A stretch of 64,000 bases of DNA from Pseudomonas viridiflava (GTDB taxonomy: Bacteria > Pseudomonadota > Gammaproteobacteria > Pseudomonadales > Pseudomonadaceae). Of the stretch, positions 44,454 through 53,400 are shown in pieces. The notes under the pieces are model-generated. The model worked only from the letters and a program-made list of their open reading frames with translations, was not told the DNA's origin and searched no databases. Positions within the stretch are counted from its first letter, which is position 1. The number at the start of each line of letters is the position of its first letter. The DNA lies in NCBI RefSeq assembly GCF_900591205.1, contig NZ_UUPU01000024.1:24361-88360 (forward strand). Reading direction: 5' to 3'. A program made the translations under genes and the position numbers.

Positions 44454-45962
44454 ATGCAAGCAGCAGCTCTGGACACAGCAGCCGATGCGGTGCTGTGCCT
44501 GCGCAATATCAGCAAAGCCTATGGGCCGGTGCAGGTGTTGTCGCAGGTCAACGTGGACATTCGCCCCGGCGAAGTATTGGCCTTGCTCGGTGAGAATGGC
44601 GCGGGCAAGTCGACCTTGTCGTCGATCATCGCAGGTCTGGTGCAACCCGAAGCCGGCGGCAGCATGACCTGGCTCGGCGCGCCTTACGCCCCCGCTTCAC
44701 CGGGCGCGGCGCTGGGTGCCGGGATCGGCCTGATCCACCAGGAAATCCGCCTGCTGCCGCAACTGTCGATCGCCGAGAATATCTTCGTCGGCCGCCTGCC
44801 CATGCGTCACGGGCGGGTGGACCGCGAGTACATGGAGGCCCAGGCGCAGATCCAACTGGAGCGCCTGGGGCTCAATGTGCCGGCGTCGCGCAAGGTCGAA
44901 GGCTTGAGCGTGGCAGCCCAGCAACTGGTGGAAATCGCCAAGGCGCTGACGCTCAAAGCCAGCCTGTTGATTCTCGATGAGCCCACCGCCGCCTTGGGCG
45001 GCGACGAAACCGAGCTGCTGTTCAAGCAGGTGGAGCGCCTCAAGGCCGAGGGCGTATCGTTTATCTACATCAGCCATCGCCTGGAAGAAATCGCGCGCAT
45101 CGCCGACCGCGTGCTGGTACTGCGCGACGGTCGCCAGATTGCCCTGCATGCCACGGCCCAGGTGCCGGTGCGTGAGCTGGTGGAGCAGATGGTCGGGCGC
45201 AGTCTGGAGCGGATTTTCCCCACGCTGCAGGCGCCCAAAGACCAGGTGATGCTGCAGGTCAAAGACTTGAGCTGCCGTGAGTTTGCCTTGCACGGCATCG
45301 ACTTCAGCGTGCGTGCCGGTGAGGTATTTGGGATTGCCGGGGTGGTCGGCGCCGGGCGTACCGAACTGGTGCGCACCATTGCCGGCGCGGCCCAGGATAT
45401 TCGCGGGCATATGGTCTTGGATGGCGAAGTCCGGCAATTGCGCTCGCCGTTCGAGGCGATCCACGCCGGTGTGGTGCTGGTGCCCGAAGACCGCAAGCAG
45501 CAAGGCGTGGTGGTGGAACATCGGATCGAAGACAACCTGATTTACGGTAACACCGACCTGCTGGACAAACGCGGCTGGGTGTTCCCTGCCGCGCTGCGCG
45601 AGTTCGCCCGCACGGCGGTGGCACGCCTCGGCGTGAAGGGTGCGCCGCAGTCGCGGATTTCCAGCCTGTCCGGCGGTAACCAGCAGAAGGTGATCATCGC
45701 CAAATGGCTGGCACGCAACCCCAAGGTGTTCATTCTGGATGAGCCGACGCGGGGTATCGACGTGGGTGCGCGGGCGGCGATCTATGAAGTGATCGCGGAC
45801 CTGGCGGCCAAGGGCATGGCGGTGATTGTGGTGAGTTCGGACCTGGATGAAGTGCTCGGGCTGTCCCATCGGGTGATGGTGATGAGCCGGGGGCGGCAGA
45901 TGGGGATTCTGGAGCGTGGCGAGGCCACCCCGGTGTCGGTGATGGAAATGGCTACGGCTTAA
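44454..45962 (+). CDS. Sugar ABC ATP-binding protein, RbsA-like
   Basis: A 502-residue double ATPase. The first domain has Walker A GENGAGKST and Walker B LLILDEPTAAL. The second has a degenerate Walker A (GVVGAGRTE), the signature SLSGGNQQKVIIAKWLA and Walker B VFILDEPTRGID. TTGGAGG lies seven bases before the ATG at 44454. It completes the importer with the permease and binding protein. Confidence 0.93.
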   Translation: MQAAALDTAADAVLCLRNISKAYGPVQVLSQVNVDIRPGEVLALLGENGAGKSTLSSIIAGLVQPEAGGSMTWLGAPYAPASPGAALGAGIGLIHQEIRLLPQLSIAENIFVGRLPMRHGRVDREYMEAQAQIQLERLGLNVPASRKVEGLSVAAQQLVEIAKALTLKASLLILDEPTAALGGDETELLFKQVERLKAEGVSFIYISHRLEEIARIADRVLVLRDGRQIALHATAQVPVRELVEQMVGRSLERIFPTLQAPKDQVMLQVKDLSCREFALHGIDFSVRAGEVFGIAGVVGAGRTELVRTIAGAAQDIRGHMVLDGEVRQLRSPFEAIHAGVVLVPEDRKQQGVVVEHRIEDNLIYGNTDLLDKRGWVFPAALREFARTAVARLGVKGAPQSRISSLSGGNQQKVIIAKWLARNPKVFILDEPTRGIDVGARAAIYEVIADLAAKGMAVIVVSSDLDEVLGLSHRVMVMSRGRQMGILERGEATPVSVMEMATA

Positions 45963-45982
45963 CTCACAAACAATAGAGATCA

Positions 45983-46073
45983 AATGTGGGAGCTGGCTTG
46001 CCTGCGATCGTGGTGGATCAGCCAATACGGATGTGACTGAACTATCGCTATCGCAGGCAAGCCAGCTCCCACA
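45983..46073. repeat. REP pair inside an operon
   Basis: AAATGTGGGAGCTGGCTTGCCTGCGAT and its inverted mate separate the transporter genes from the dehydrogenases within the rightward operon. It could weaken read-through or stabilise the upstream transcript. Confidence 0.75.
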
Positions 46074-46108
46074 GGGGATCTACTGTGATTTCAAAAATGG
46101 AGTAATTC

Positions 46109-46873
46109 ATGCAGCTTTTCAGTCTTGAAGGCCAGGTCGCCTTCGTCACCGGTGCCGGCAGCGGCATCGGGCAAGCGATTGCAGTGGGTCTGGCCGAAGC
46201 CGGCGCCGATGTCGCCTGCTTTGACCTGCCCGGCAGCCCCGGCATCAGCAGCACCGTCGAACGCATCCAGGCCCTGGGCCGTCGCGCCCTGGCCTTGAGC
46301 GGCACCGTCACCGAACGCGCCGCCCTCGACGCCGCCGTGGCCCGCACCGAAAGCGAACTCGGCGAACTCAGCGTCGCGGTCAACTGCGCCGGTATCGCCA
46401 ATGCCCAGGCCGCCGAAGACCTGGAACTGCAACGCTGGCAAACCACCCTGGACATCAACCTCACCGGCATCTTCCTCAGCTGCCAGGCCCAGGCCGCGGT
46501 GATGTTGCCGCGTGGCAAAGGCGCCATCGTCAATATCGCCTCGATGTCCGGCAGCATCGTCAACCGTGGCCTGTTGCAGGCCCACTACAACACCTCCAAG
46601 GCCGGGGTGATCCACCTGAGCAAAAGCCTGGCGATGGAATGGGCCGACAAGGGCCTGCGGGTCAACTGCATCAGCCCCGGCTACACCGCCACGCCGATGA
46701 ACTCGCGCCCGGAAGTGGCCGACCAGGTGAAGATTTTTGAACAGACCACCCCCATGGGCCGCATGGCCAGCGTGGAAGAGATGGTCGGCCCGGCGATTTT
46801 CCTGGTCAGCCAGGCGTCGTCCTTTTGCACCGGTGTCGACCTGTTGGTCGATGGCGGTTTTGTCTGCTGGTAA
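46109..46873 (+). CDS. SDR-family dehydrogenase 1
   Basis: A 254-residue classical short-chain dehydrogenase. The NAD(P) motif is VTGAGSGIGQA, then NCAGIAN, the catalytic Ser of IASMSGSI and the YNTSK pair. After the TGxxxGxG motif the second strand ends in CFDLPG with an Asp, which favours NAD. It probably oxidises the imported polyol or sugar. It lies 11 bp before the second SDR gene. Confidence 0.9.
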   Translation: MQLFSLEGQVAFVTGAGSGIGQAIAVGLAEAGADVACFDLPGSPGISSTVERIQALGRRALALSGTVTERAALDAAVARTESELGELSVAVNCAGIANAQAAEDLELQRWQTTLDINLTGIFLSCQAQAAVMLPRGKGAIVNIASMSGSIVNRGLLQAHYNTSKAGVIHLSKSLAMEWADKGLRVNCISPGYTATPMNSRPEVADQVKIFEQTTPMGRMASVEEMVGPAIFLVSQASSFCTGVDLLVDGGFVCW

Positions 46874-46884
46874 GGAGTTACGTC

Positions 46885-47685
46885 ATGTCGCAACGTTTCA
46901 GCGGTAAAACCGTAGTCATCACCGGCGCCTGCCGTGGCATCGGCGCCGGCATCGCCGAACGCTTCGCCCAGGAAGGCGCCAACCTGGTACTGGCCTCCAA
47001 TGACCTGGAACGCGTGACCTTCACCGCCGACCAACTGGCCCAGGAATACTCGGTCGATACCTTGGCCATGGGCATCGACGTGACCCGTGAAGACGACATC
47101 GAAAAGCTCTACCGCGAAGGCCACGCACGCTTTGGCAGTATCGACGTGTCAGTGCAGAACGCCGGTATCATCACCATCGACCACTACGACAAAATGCCCC
47201 GCGCCGACTTCGACAAGGTGCTGCAGGTCAACACCACCGGCGTGTGGCTCGGGTGCCGGGAAGCGGCCAAGTACATGGTCAAGCAAGGCAGCGGGCGGCT
47301 GATCAACACCTCGTCCGGCCAGGGCCGCCAGGGCTTCATCTACACCCCGCATTACGCCGCGAGCAAAATGGGCGTGATCGGCATCACCCAGAGCCTGGCG
47401 CTGGAACTGGCGCGGCATAACATCACGGTCAACGCGTTTTGCCCCGGCATCATCGAAAGCGAAATGTGGGACTACAACGACCGCGTGTGGGGCGAGATCC
47501 TCAGCACCGAGGAAAAACGCTTCGGCAAGGGCGAGTTGATGGCCGAGTGGGTCAAGAACATCCCCCTGCGCCGCGCCGGCAAGCCCTCGGATGTAGCGGG
47601 CCTGGTGGCGTTCCTGGCCTCAGACGATGCCGCCTACCTGACCGGCCAGGCGATCAATATCGACGGCGGCCTCATCATGTCGTAA
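46885..47685 (+). CDS. SDR-family dehydrogenase 2
   Basis: A 266-residue short-chain dehydrogenase. The cofactor motif is ITGACRGIGAGI, followed by VQNAGI, the Ser of NTSSGQGRQG and the YAASK pair. The long loop after YNDRVWGEILS resembles sorbitol/meglumine-type polyol dehydrogenases. The ATG at 46885 has AAGGAG upstream. A different substrate stereochemistry from SDR 1 is likely. Confidence 0.9.
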   Translation: MSQRFSGKTVVITGACRGIGAGIAERFAQEGANLVLASNDLERVTFTADQLAQEYSVDTLAMGIDVTREDDIEKLYREGHARFGSIDVSVQNAGIITIDHYDKMPRADFDKVLQVNTTGVWLGCREAAKYMVKQGSGRLINTSSGQGRQGFIYTPHYAASKMGVIGITQSLALELARHNITVNAFCPGIIESEMWDYNDRVWGEILSTEEKRFGKGELMAEWVKNIPLRRAGKPSDVAGLVAFLASDDAAYLTGQAINIDGGLIMS

Positions 47686-47730
47686 GGGTTTGGTATCCTC
47701 ACCGCTATTGATTTCATCACTGAGGCTTTC

Positions 47731-48684
47731 ATGAGCCAGATCGAAGAACAGCGCTTGATCACCAAGATCGCGAGCCTCTATTACGAAGAAGGGCTCAAGC
47801 AGTCCGAGATTTCCACGCAACTGGACCTGTCCCAATCCTTTATCAGCCGCGCCCTGCGCCGGGCGCTGCAGGAAGGCGTGGTGAAGATCAGCGTGATGCG
47901 CCTGCAAGGGCTGCACCTGGAGCTGGAAACCCAGCTGCAGCGCCGCTACGGCGTGCGCCGGGTAATCGTGGTGGAAGCCACCGAACCCGGCAATGACGAG
48001 AGCATCAAGCAGGCCATCGGCTCGGCCGCCGCGCATTACCTGGAGACCAGCCTGTCGCCCCAGGACCATATCGGTATTTCGTCATGGAGCAGCACCATTC
48101 GCGCCATGGTCGGCCATCTGCATGCACAACCGGGCAAACAAGGCGCCCAGGAAGTGGTACAACTGTTGGGCGGCGTCGGCAACAAAGGCGCGTTTGAGGC
48201 CACCCTGCTGACCCAGCGCCTGGCCACCCTGCTCAACTGCCCGGCCTTTTTGCTGCCCTCGCAAAGCATCGAGCAATCGGTGGAGAGCAAGCAGCGCATC
48301 GTGCAGATGGAAGAGGTCAAGGAAGTGCTGCAACGCTTTGACAGCATCACCCTGGCCATCGTCGGCATCGGCGACCTGGAGCCGTCACAACTGCTGCGCA
48401 ACAGCGGCAACTACTACACCGAAGACATGCTGCGCCTGTTGGCCGAGCGCGGCGCCGTGGGTGATATCTGCCTGCGCTACTTCGACGCCCAGGGCAAGCC
48501 GGTGCTGGAGGAAGACGAGGAGTTCGTGGTGTCGGTGGCGCTGCCCAAATTGCGCAACATCCAACGCGTGCTCGGCCTGGCCGGCGGGCTGAACAAGGTC
48601 CAGGCGATTCGCGGCGCGCTCAAGGGCGGCTACCTGGACATCCTGATCACCGACCTGGACACCGCACAGGCCCTCAATCGCTAA
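47731..48684 (+). CDS. SorC-family sugar-binding transcriptional regulator
   Basis: A 317-residue regulator. The N-terminal HTH is IASLYYEEGLKQSEISTQLDLSQSFISRALRRALQEGVV. The C-terminal sugar-phosphate-binding domain shares an isomerase-like fold (SAAAHYLETSLSPQDHIGISSWSSTI; AIVGIGDLEPS; LAGGLNKVQAIRGAL). The effector is probably the phosphorylated sugar formed by the FGGY kinase. It may act at the shared dyads around 42140-42153 and 42393-42403. Confidence 0.9.
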   Translation: MSQIEEQRLITKIASLYYEEGLKQSEISTQLDLSQSFISRALRRALQEGVVKISVMRLQGLHLELETQLQRRYGVRRVIVVEATEPGNDESIKQAIGSAAAHYLETSLSPQDHIGISSWSSTIRAMVGHLHAQPGKQGAQEVVQLLGGVGNKGAFEATLLTQRLATLLNCPAFLLPSQSIEQSVESKQRIVQMEEVKEVLQRFDSITLAIVGIGDLEPSQLLRNSGNYYTEDMLRLLAERGAVGDICLRYFDAQGKPVLEEDEEFVVSVALPKLRNIQRVLGLAGGLNKVQAIRGALKGGYLDILITDLDTAQALNR

Positions 48685-48708
48685 CCCTCTTTTTGGAGAC
48701 TGCCGCTC

Positions 48709-49632
48709 ATGACGTCCAAGCTCGAACAACTCAAGCAATTCACCACCGTGGTCTGCGACACCGGCGACCTGGAAGCCATCAGCCGCCTGCGCCCGGTCGA
48801 CGCCACCACCAACCCGTCGCTGCTGCTCAAGGCCGCCGCCATCCCGGAATACGCCGAGCTGCTGCGCAACGCCGTAAACCTCTCCAAGGGCGACGTGGGC
48901 CTGGCCTGCGACCACTTTGCCGTGGCGGTGGGTGCGGGCATCCTCAAGGTGATTCCGGGGCGCATCTCCACGGAAGTGGATGCGCGCTTGTCCTTCGACG
49001 AAGACGCGCTGTGGGCCAAGGCCAACCAGTTGATCGCCCTGTACGACCAGGCCGGTATCGGCCGCGACCGCGTGCTGATCAAGCTCGCCTCCACCTGGGA
49101 AGGCATCCGCACTGCCGAACGCCTGGAAAAAGCCGGTATCCAGACCAACCTCACGCTGCTGTTCTCCTTCGCCCAGGCCGTGGCCTGCGCCGACGCCGGG
49201 GTGTTCCTGATCTCACCGTTCGTGGGCCGCATCTACGACTGGTATCGCAAAAACACCGGCCTGGACTACACCGGTGCCGAAGACCCGGGCGTGCAGTCGG
49301 TGACGCGCATCTACAACTACTACAAGGCCAACCAGATCAACACCGTGGTCATGGGCGCGAGCTTCCGTACCCTGAGCCAGATCGAGCAGTTAGCGGGTTG
49401 TGATCGCTTGACCATCAGCCCGGAGCTGCTGCAAAAGCTCGATGAAGACCAGGGCCCCCTGGCGCGTAAATTGGTGCCAGGTGCCGACGGCGAAGCGCAT
49501 CAGCGCCTGACCCAGGCGCAGTTCCGCTGGGCGTCGAATGAGGACGCGATGGCCACCGAGAAGCTGGCGGAAGGGATCCGGCAGTTTGCGCGGGATCAGG
49601 AGAAGCTGGAGGCGGTGTTGGCTGCACTATAA
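48709..49632 (+). CDS. tal: Transaldolase
   Basis: A 307-residue cytosolic enzyme moving a dihydroxyacetone unit from sedoheptulose 7-phosphate to glyceraldehyde 3-phosphate. It starts [20 protein letters not shown]. Motifs are [13 protein letters not shown], the Schiff-base Lys of [20 protein letters not shown], and [30 protein letters not shown] lies upstream of the ATG. It links the locus to the pentose phosphate pathway and may be dedicated to this route. Confidence 0.95.
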   Translation: MTSKLEQLKQFTTVVCDTGDLEAISRLRPVDATTNPSLLLKAAAIPEYAELLRNAVNLSKGDVGLACDHFAVAVGAGILKVIPGRISTEVDARLSFDEDALWAKANQLIALYDQAGIGRDRVLIKLASTWEGIRTAERLEKAGIQTNLTLLFSFAQAVACADAGVFLISPFVGRIYDWYRKNTGLDYTGAEDPGVQSVTRIYNYYKANQINTVVMGASFRTLSQIEQLAGCDRLTISPELLQKLDEDQGPLARKLVPGADGEAHQRLTQAQFRWASNEDAMATEKLAEGIRQFARDQEKLEAVLAAL

Positions 49633-49640
49633 CGCCACTA

Positions 49641-49674
49641 TTCTGTAGGCGCGGGCTTGCTCGCGCCTACAGAA
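49641..49674 (+). terminator. REP-like terminator hairpin after tal
   Basis: TTCTGTAGGCGCG and CGCGCCTACAGAA form a perfect 13-bp stem with the loop GGCTTGCT, eight bases after the transaldolase stop codon. No long T tract follows. Confidence 0.6.
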
Positions 49675-49806
49675 TATAAACAGCTCAACCTTTTCGATTT
49701 TGCTCTTTTCACTGCTGCTCCCGAGAACCGCACAGGCCAATCTCCCGGCTCGTAGCACATGCTGCGATTGGACTTGGCGGTCCGACCAGATATAGGCGCA
49801 AGATCC

Positions 49807-50085
49807 ATGACCGCACTAGATCGGTACATACCCATCACGGGCCCCGATTGCACGCTCGCTACCCTGCTTATCGACACCCAGGCACCGCTGGATGCATTGC
49901 ATGATGCAGCGATTTTTCGTATCCGGGCAGTCACTCAAATACTGGAAAACCTGGCCCTGCGTGATGGCATCAGCAGCGATGCTGTTGTGTTGCAGGATTT
50001 CGTGTTGCTAAGGATTACTTATTGCACTAGCACTAACCCAAAACCCTATATTCCAGGCATAAAATCTTCGTGCAACCGCCATTGA
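49807..50085 (+). CDS. Possible small protein or gene remnant
   Basis: An open frame of 92 codons, MTALDRYIPITGPDCTLATL and on. The first 70 residues look protein-like (IFRIRAVTQILENLALRDGISSD), but the tail (TSTNPKPYIPGIKSSCNRH) does not, so the end may be frameshifted. There is no clear ribosome binding site. It distantly recalls the Pseudomonas DUF3077/DUF6124 small proteins. The 49675-49806 gap holds nothing else I can name. Confidence 0.3.
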   Translation: MTALDRYIPITGPDCTLATLLIDTQAPLDALHDAAIFRIRAVTQILENLALRDGISSDAVVLQDFVLLRITYCTSTNPKPYIPGIKSSCNRH

Positions 50086-50091
50086 CCAACG

Positions 50092-50475
50092 TCACTGAAG
50101 AGGCGTGCATCTTATAACTGACAGACCTTGAGCAAGCACCTCAAACCCCGTACCACCATAGTCTTTCAGCCTATATTTAACACCCTCAAGTTGATCAGCC
50201 GAGACATCATCTATTTCAATCTCACTCAAGTAAAAGCTCCCACACACTTCAGGAATTTTTAAGCAGCGAACCCCCGTAAACCCTAAAACAACTTCAAACG
50301 CCGACTGCTCAGACTCATAAAGCATCTCAAGGTCAACTTTATAAGTATCAATTAGTTGCCCGCTATTTTCACGCCGCACGCTGAGTCCTACTACAAGATT
50401 TAGATTATAAAAATCAAAATCGGAAATAATGAAAAGCTTTTCAACGCCTTCAAAACTTTTTTCAACTGCTCGCAT
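50092..50475 (-). CDS. Putative contact-dependent-inhibition immunity protein
   Basis: A 127-residue acidic soluble protein starting MRAVEKSFEGVEKLFIISDF. It is the gene directly after the giant exoprotein, with only 10 bp between stop and start and AAGGAGG five bases before the ATG. Position, size, acidity and low GC all fit a cytosolic immunity protein that neutralises the toxin tip of its own exoprotein. No immunity family is recognised. An upstream in-frame start at 50553 would overlap the exoprotein gene and lacks such a site. Confidence 0.65.
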   Translation of the reverse strand: MRAVEKSFEGVEKLFIISDFDFYNLNLVVGLSVRRENSGQLIDTYKVDLEMLYESEQSAFEVVLGFTGVRCLKIPEVCGSFYLSEIEIDDVSADQLEGVKYRLKDYGGTGFEVLAQGLSVIRCTPLQ

Positions 50476-50485
50476 ATTTTCCTCC

Positions 50486-53400
50486 TTAATAATCAGGGTG
50501 CACGCCAGGTATCGCGCCCTTAACGTTCTGATTTCTCTCCACATCTCGTACATGGTGGTGAGGATTTGGATGTACGTCTGGTTGTCCGTGGTCGGTCATG
50601 TGAGTCTGGCCTTTGCTACGTCCGTACTCATCATAATGCGTGGTTCGCTCGTAAAATTCATCTTTTTTACGGCTACTCGGCTTAATATCTACAACCCTCG
50701 TAGTCCCCGGAGTGACCTGAACCGGTGCTTCTTTATTCTTCCAGTAACTTTCAGGTAGCAGCGGACCTTTCGAGTCATTGGCAAAGACCTTGCTGCCAGC
50801 CTTCATGCCTAAGGACTTGACCTCGCCAAGTACTGCATCAATTAGGAATTCAGTTGCTATAACATACTCATCGCCATGCAGAACGCTATCAGGATCTGCT
50901 TTAGCCTCCTGATGAAACTCCCTCATAGTTTCGACTTTTCGATCAGTCAGCCTGGCTGCCAGTTCGATAGCTGCCGACTCTTTATACTCCTGATATTTAT
51001 CACCTGCAACTTCCTTAGCTACAGCATTCGCAACAGCACTCACTACAAATTTCAACGGCCCCATCATAGCTTGCACACTAAGCATCGCAGCTTGGAACTG
51101 CTCTATGGGGAGTTTATTAGACATCTTAACAATATCAATAATGCCATTGAGCGCTGCCTCACCTCCGTTGCGCGGAGAATCATCAACTCTCGTCGCTGGC
51201 AGTTCCAGCGCTTGACCCGCTTTTTGCTCACCCGAAGAAACTGACGGACAACTTCCATCATTGATGCAACTTCCAAGTTTCTTGTCATACACCGCAGCGT
51301 TTTTCGAAAAGTCAGTCAACGCGCTGATAACTTCAGCAGGAAGAGTATCTAACGTGTTTGGATCAATACCTTTTCTGGCTAAATTTTTCGCAATGGTCAG
51401 CGCTTGCTCATCCCCAAATGCTTTGCGGGTCTTCGCCGAGACGGCATTGATACTGACACGCTGAGCTTGGATTTCACCCTTGATCTGGTCGAACGCATTA
51501 GTGAGTTCCTGGAGCTTTTTCTTTTGATTTTCGCCGAAGTTAATCGCGTCTTTAACCAAATCCTTGGCAGTTTTCTCAGGGTCCATCACCGCATCAATTG
51601 AGGAACTACTTGCATACAGGTCGGTGCGCTTTTCTTCATCCTTTGTAATCTCGTAGGCCTTGTTCACGTCCCGGTTCAAACCAGACGTAGAGTCAGCCCC
51701 CGTTTCACCATCCTTGCGTACGACAATCTCACCTGCGCCCACCGTGGCACGGACAATCTGCTCACGCTCTTTCTCGTAGTTCCAGCCTTCGACGCTCCAG
51801 CCTGTCTTGCCTTCCTTGCCTTTACCCACCTGGCTTGGTTCTTGCGCCGTGCTGCCTTTGCTTTCATTGCCACCGGCTTTGTAGGAGCCGCCCACGTTCA
51901 GGTAATACCCGTGCTCTTTGTCCTGCCCTGCAATGTCGCTGAACCCCAGAGTATGGGTGTCCAGTTTAAGATTGCCGTTATCAGCGGCGATGACAGCACC
52001 GTCGATCTGAGTGTGTTTTTCGGTTCGGATATCGACTTTGTTTTTGCCGGTGATGCTGGTTTGCTCTTCAACCCAGTCAGTCTTGCCGGTGGTTTGGCCG
52101 TAGCCAACCGAACCACTGACACCTGGTGCCGGGCCGAAGGTAGCCGTAACGCTGATGTCGAACTCTTTGCCCTTGACCTTACCGGTGTCGGCGACCGACG
52201 AAACGTTGAGATCGCCGCCGACACGGCCCACCACTTCATCACCCCGCAGACTAGCGCCGGCGATGTTGGTGTCCCTTCCACTGTTGAAGCCCAACCGGTC
52301 TCCGGCGTAGAGGTATGCCTCTTGTTGACGTTGACCGTCTCTCTCCAAATTCCCCTTGCCCATACTCACACTGACGTAGACGCCCATGCCTTCGGAGCCA
52401 AAGGTGAGTCCAGCCTCTCCACCACCGCTGTGGCGGTTGTTTTCGCTGTTGCTGTCGTTATGCGCCGAACGAATATTCAAATCGTTACCGGCATTCAAAT
52501 CGATGTCTCGCTGCGCCTTGGCCTGTGTACCCATCAGGTTCAGGTCATTGCTCGCCTTAACGTTGATATCGCGACCGGCATCGAGTTGAGTTGCCGTAGA
52601 AGAACCTTGAACACTCTCGCCGGTGGCGGTGCCATAGCTGCCGCCCACACCAAGTTTGATTCCGCCACTGGTGCCGCCGTGTATCCCTCCCCAGCTCTGC
52701 GTGTTGTGGGTTTCTTGACTGACACTGCCCTTGGCGACATCAAGGGTCACATCGCGACCTTTGATGTTGATGTCACGACCGGCATCCAATTGGCTGCCCT
52801 TCACGACAACATCGTTACCCGCGTTAAGGTTGATATCGTTACCCGCATTGAGCGTCGAAGACCTGTTCGTCTCCTCGATAGTTTGCTGGCTGTTGCTCTG
52901 CTTACTGTTGCCAAATTTCGCGTCTAGGGTCGGGCCGCTGACGAACTGGCTGACCGAATCCACTGCCTTAAGTGTGCTGGACCCCTTGCTGACATTATCT
53001 TCCCCCTTGCCAGCTCCACTCACCGCGTCCTTGGTATTGGCATAGTTGTGGTTGATCGAAGCGCCCAGGCCATTGCTCTCTTTCTGCCGCAATTGCTCTT
53101 TGAGCAGGCTTTCACGAGCAGCGTCAATGTTGATGTTTCTGCCTGCCGTCAGATCAATATCATTGGAGGCGTTGAGATCGGAGCCTTGCTGGTTGATATC
53201 GCGCTTGGCGTTGATCGCTACGTCCTGGCCTGCACTGATCTGGCTGCCCGCAGCGGTTTCTCGTTCCAGTCGGTCTTTTTTCGCTGTGCCCTCGGTGCCC
53301 GCGAACACACTGAAGCTGTTGCCATTGCTGGAAATACTTGAACCGGTCTGCTTCTTCTTCTCCCAACTGCTCTCACTGCTGGTGTTCTGGGCTGCGACCA

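Noticed and set aside
51842..52927. Many long plus-strand frames opposite the exoprotein gene
   Set aside because: The repetitive minus-strand coding sequence produces repeated antisense frames (VVQ.., LLSS..). They have no start signals or recognisable domains.
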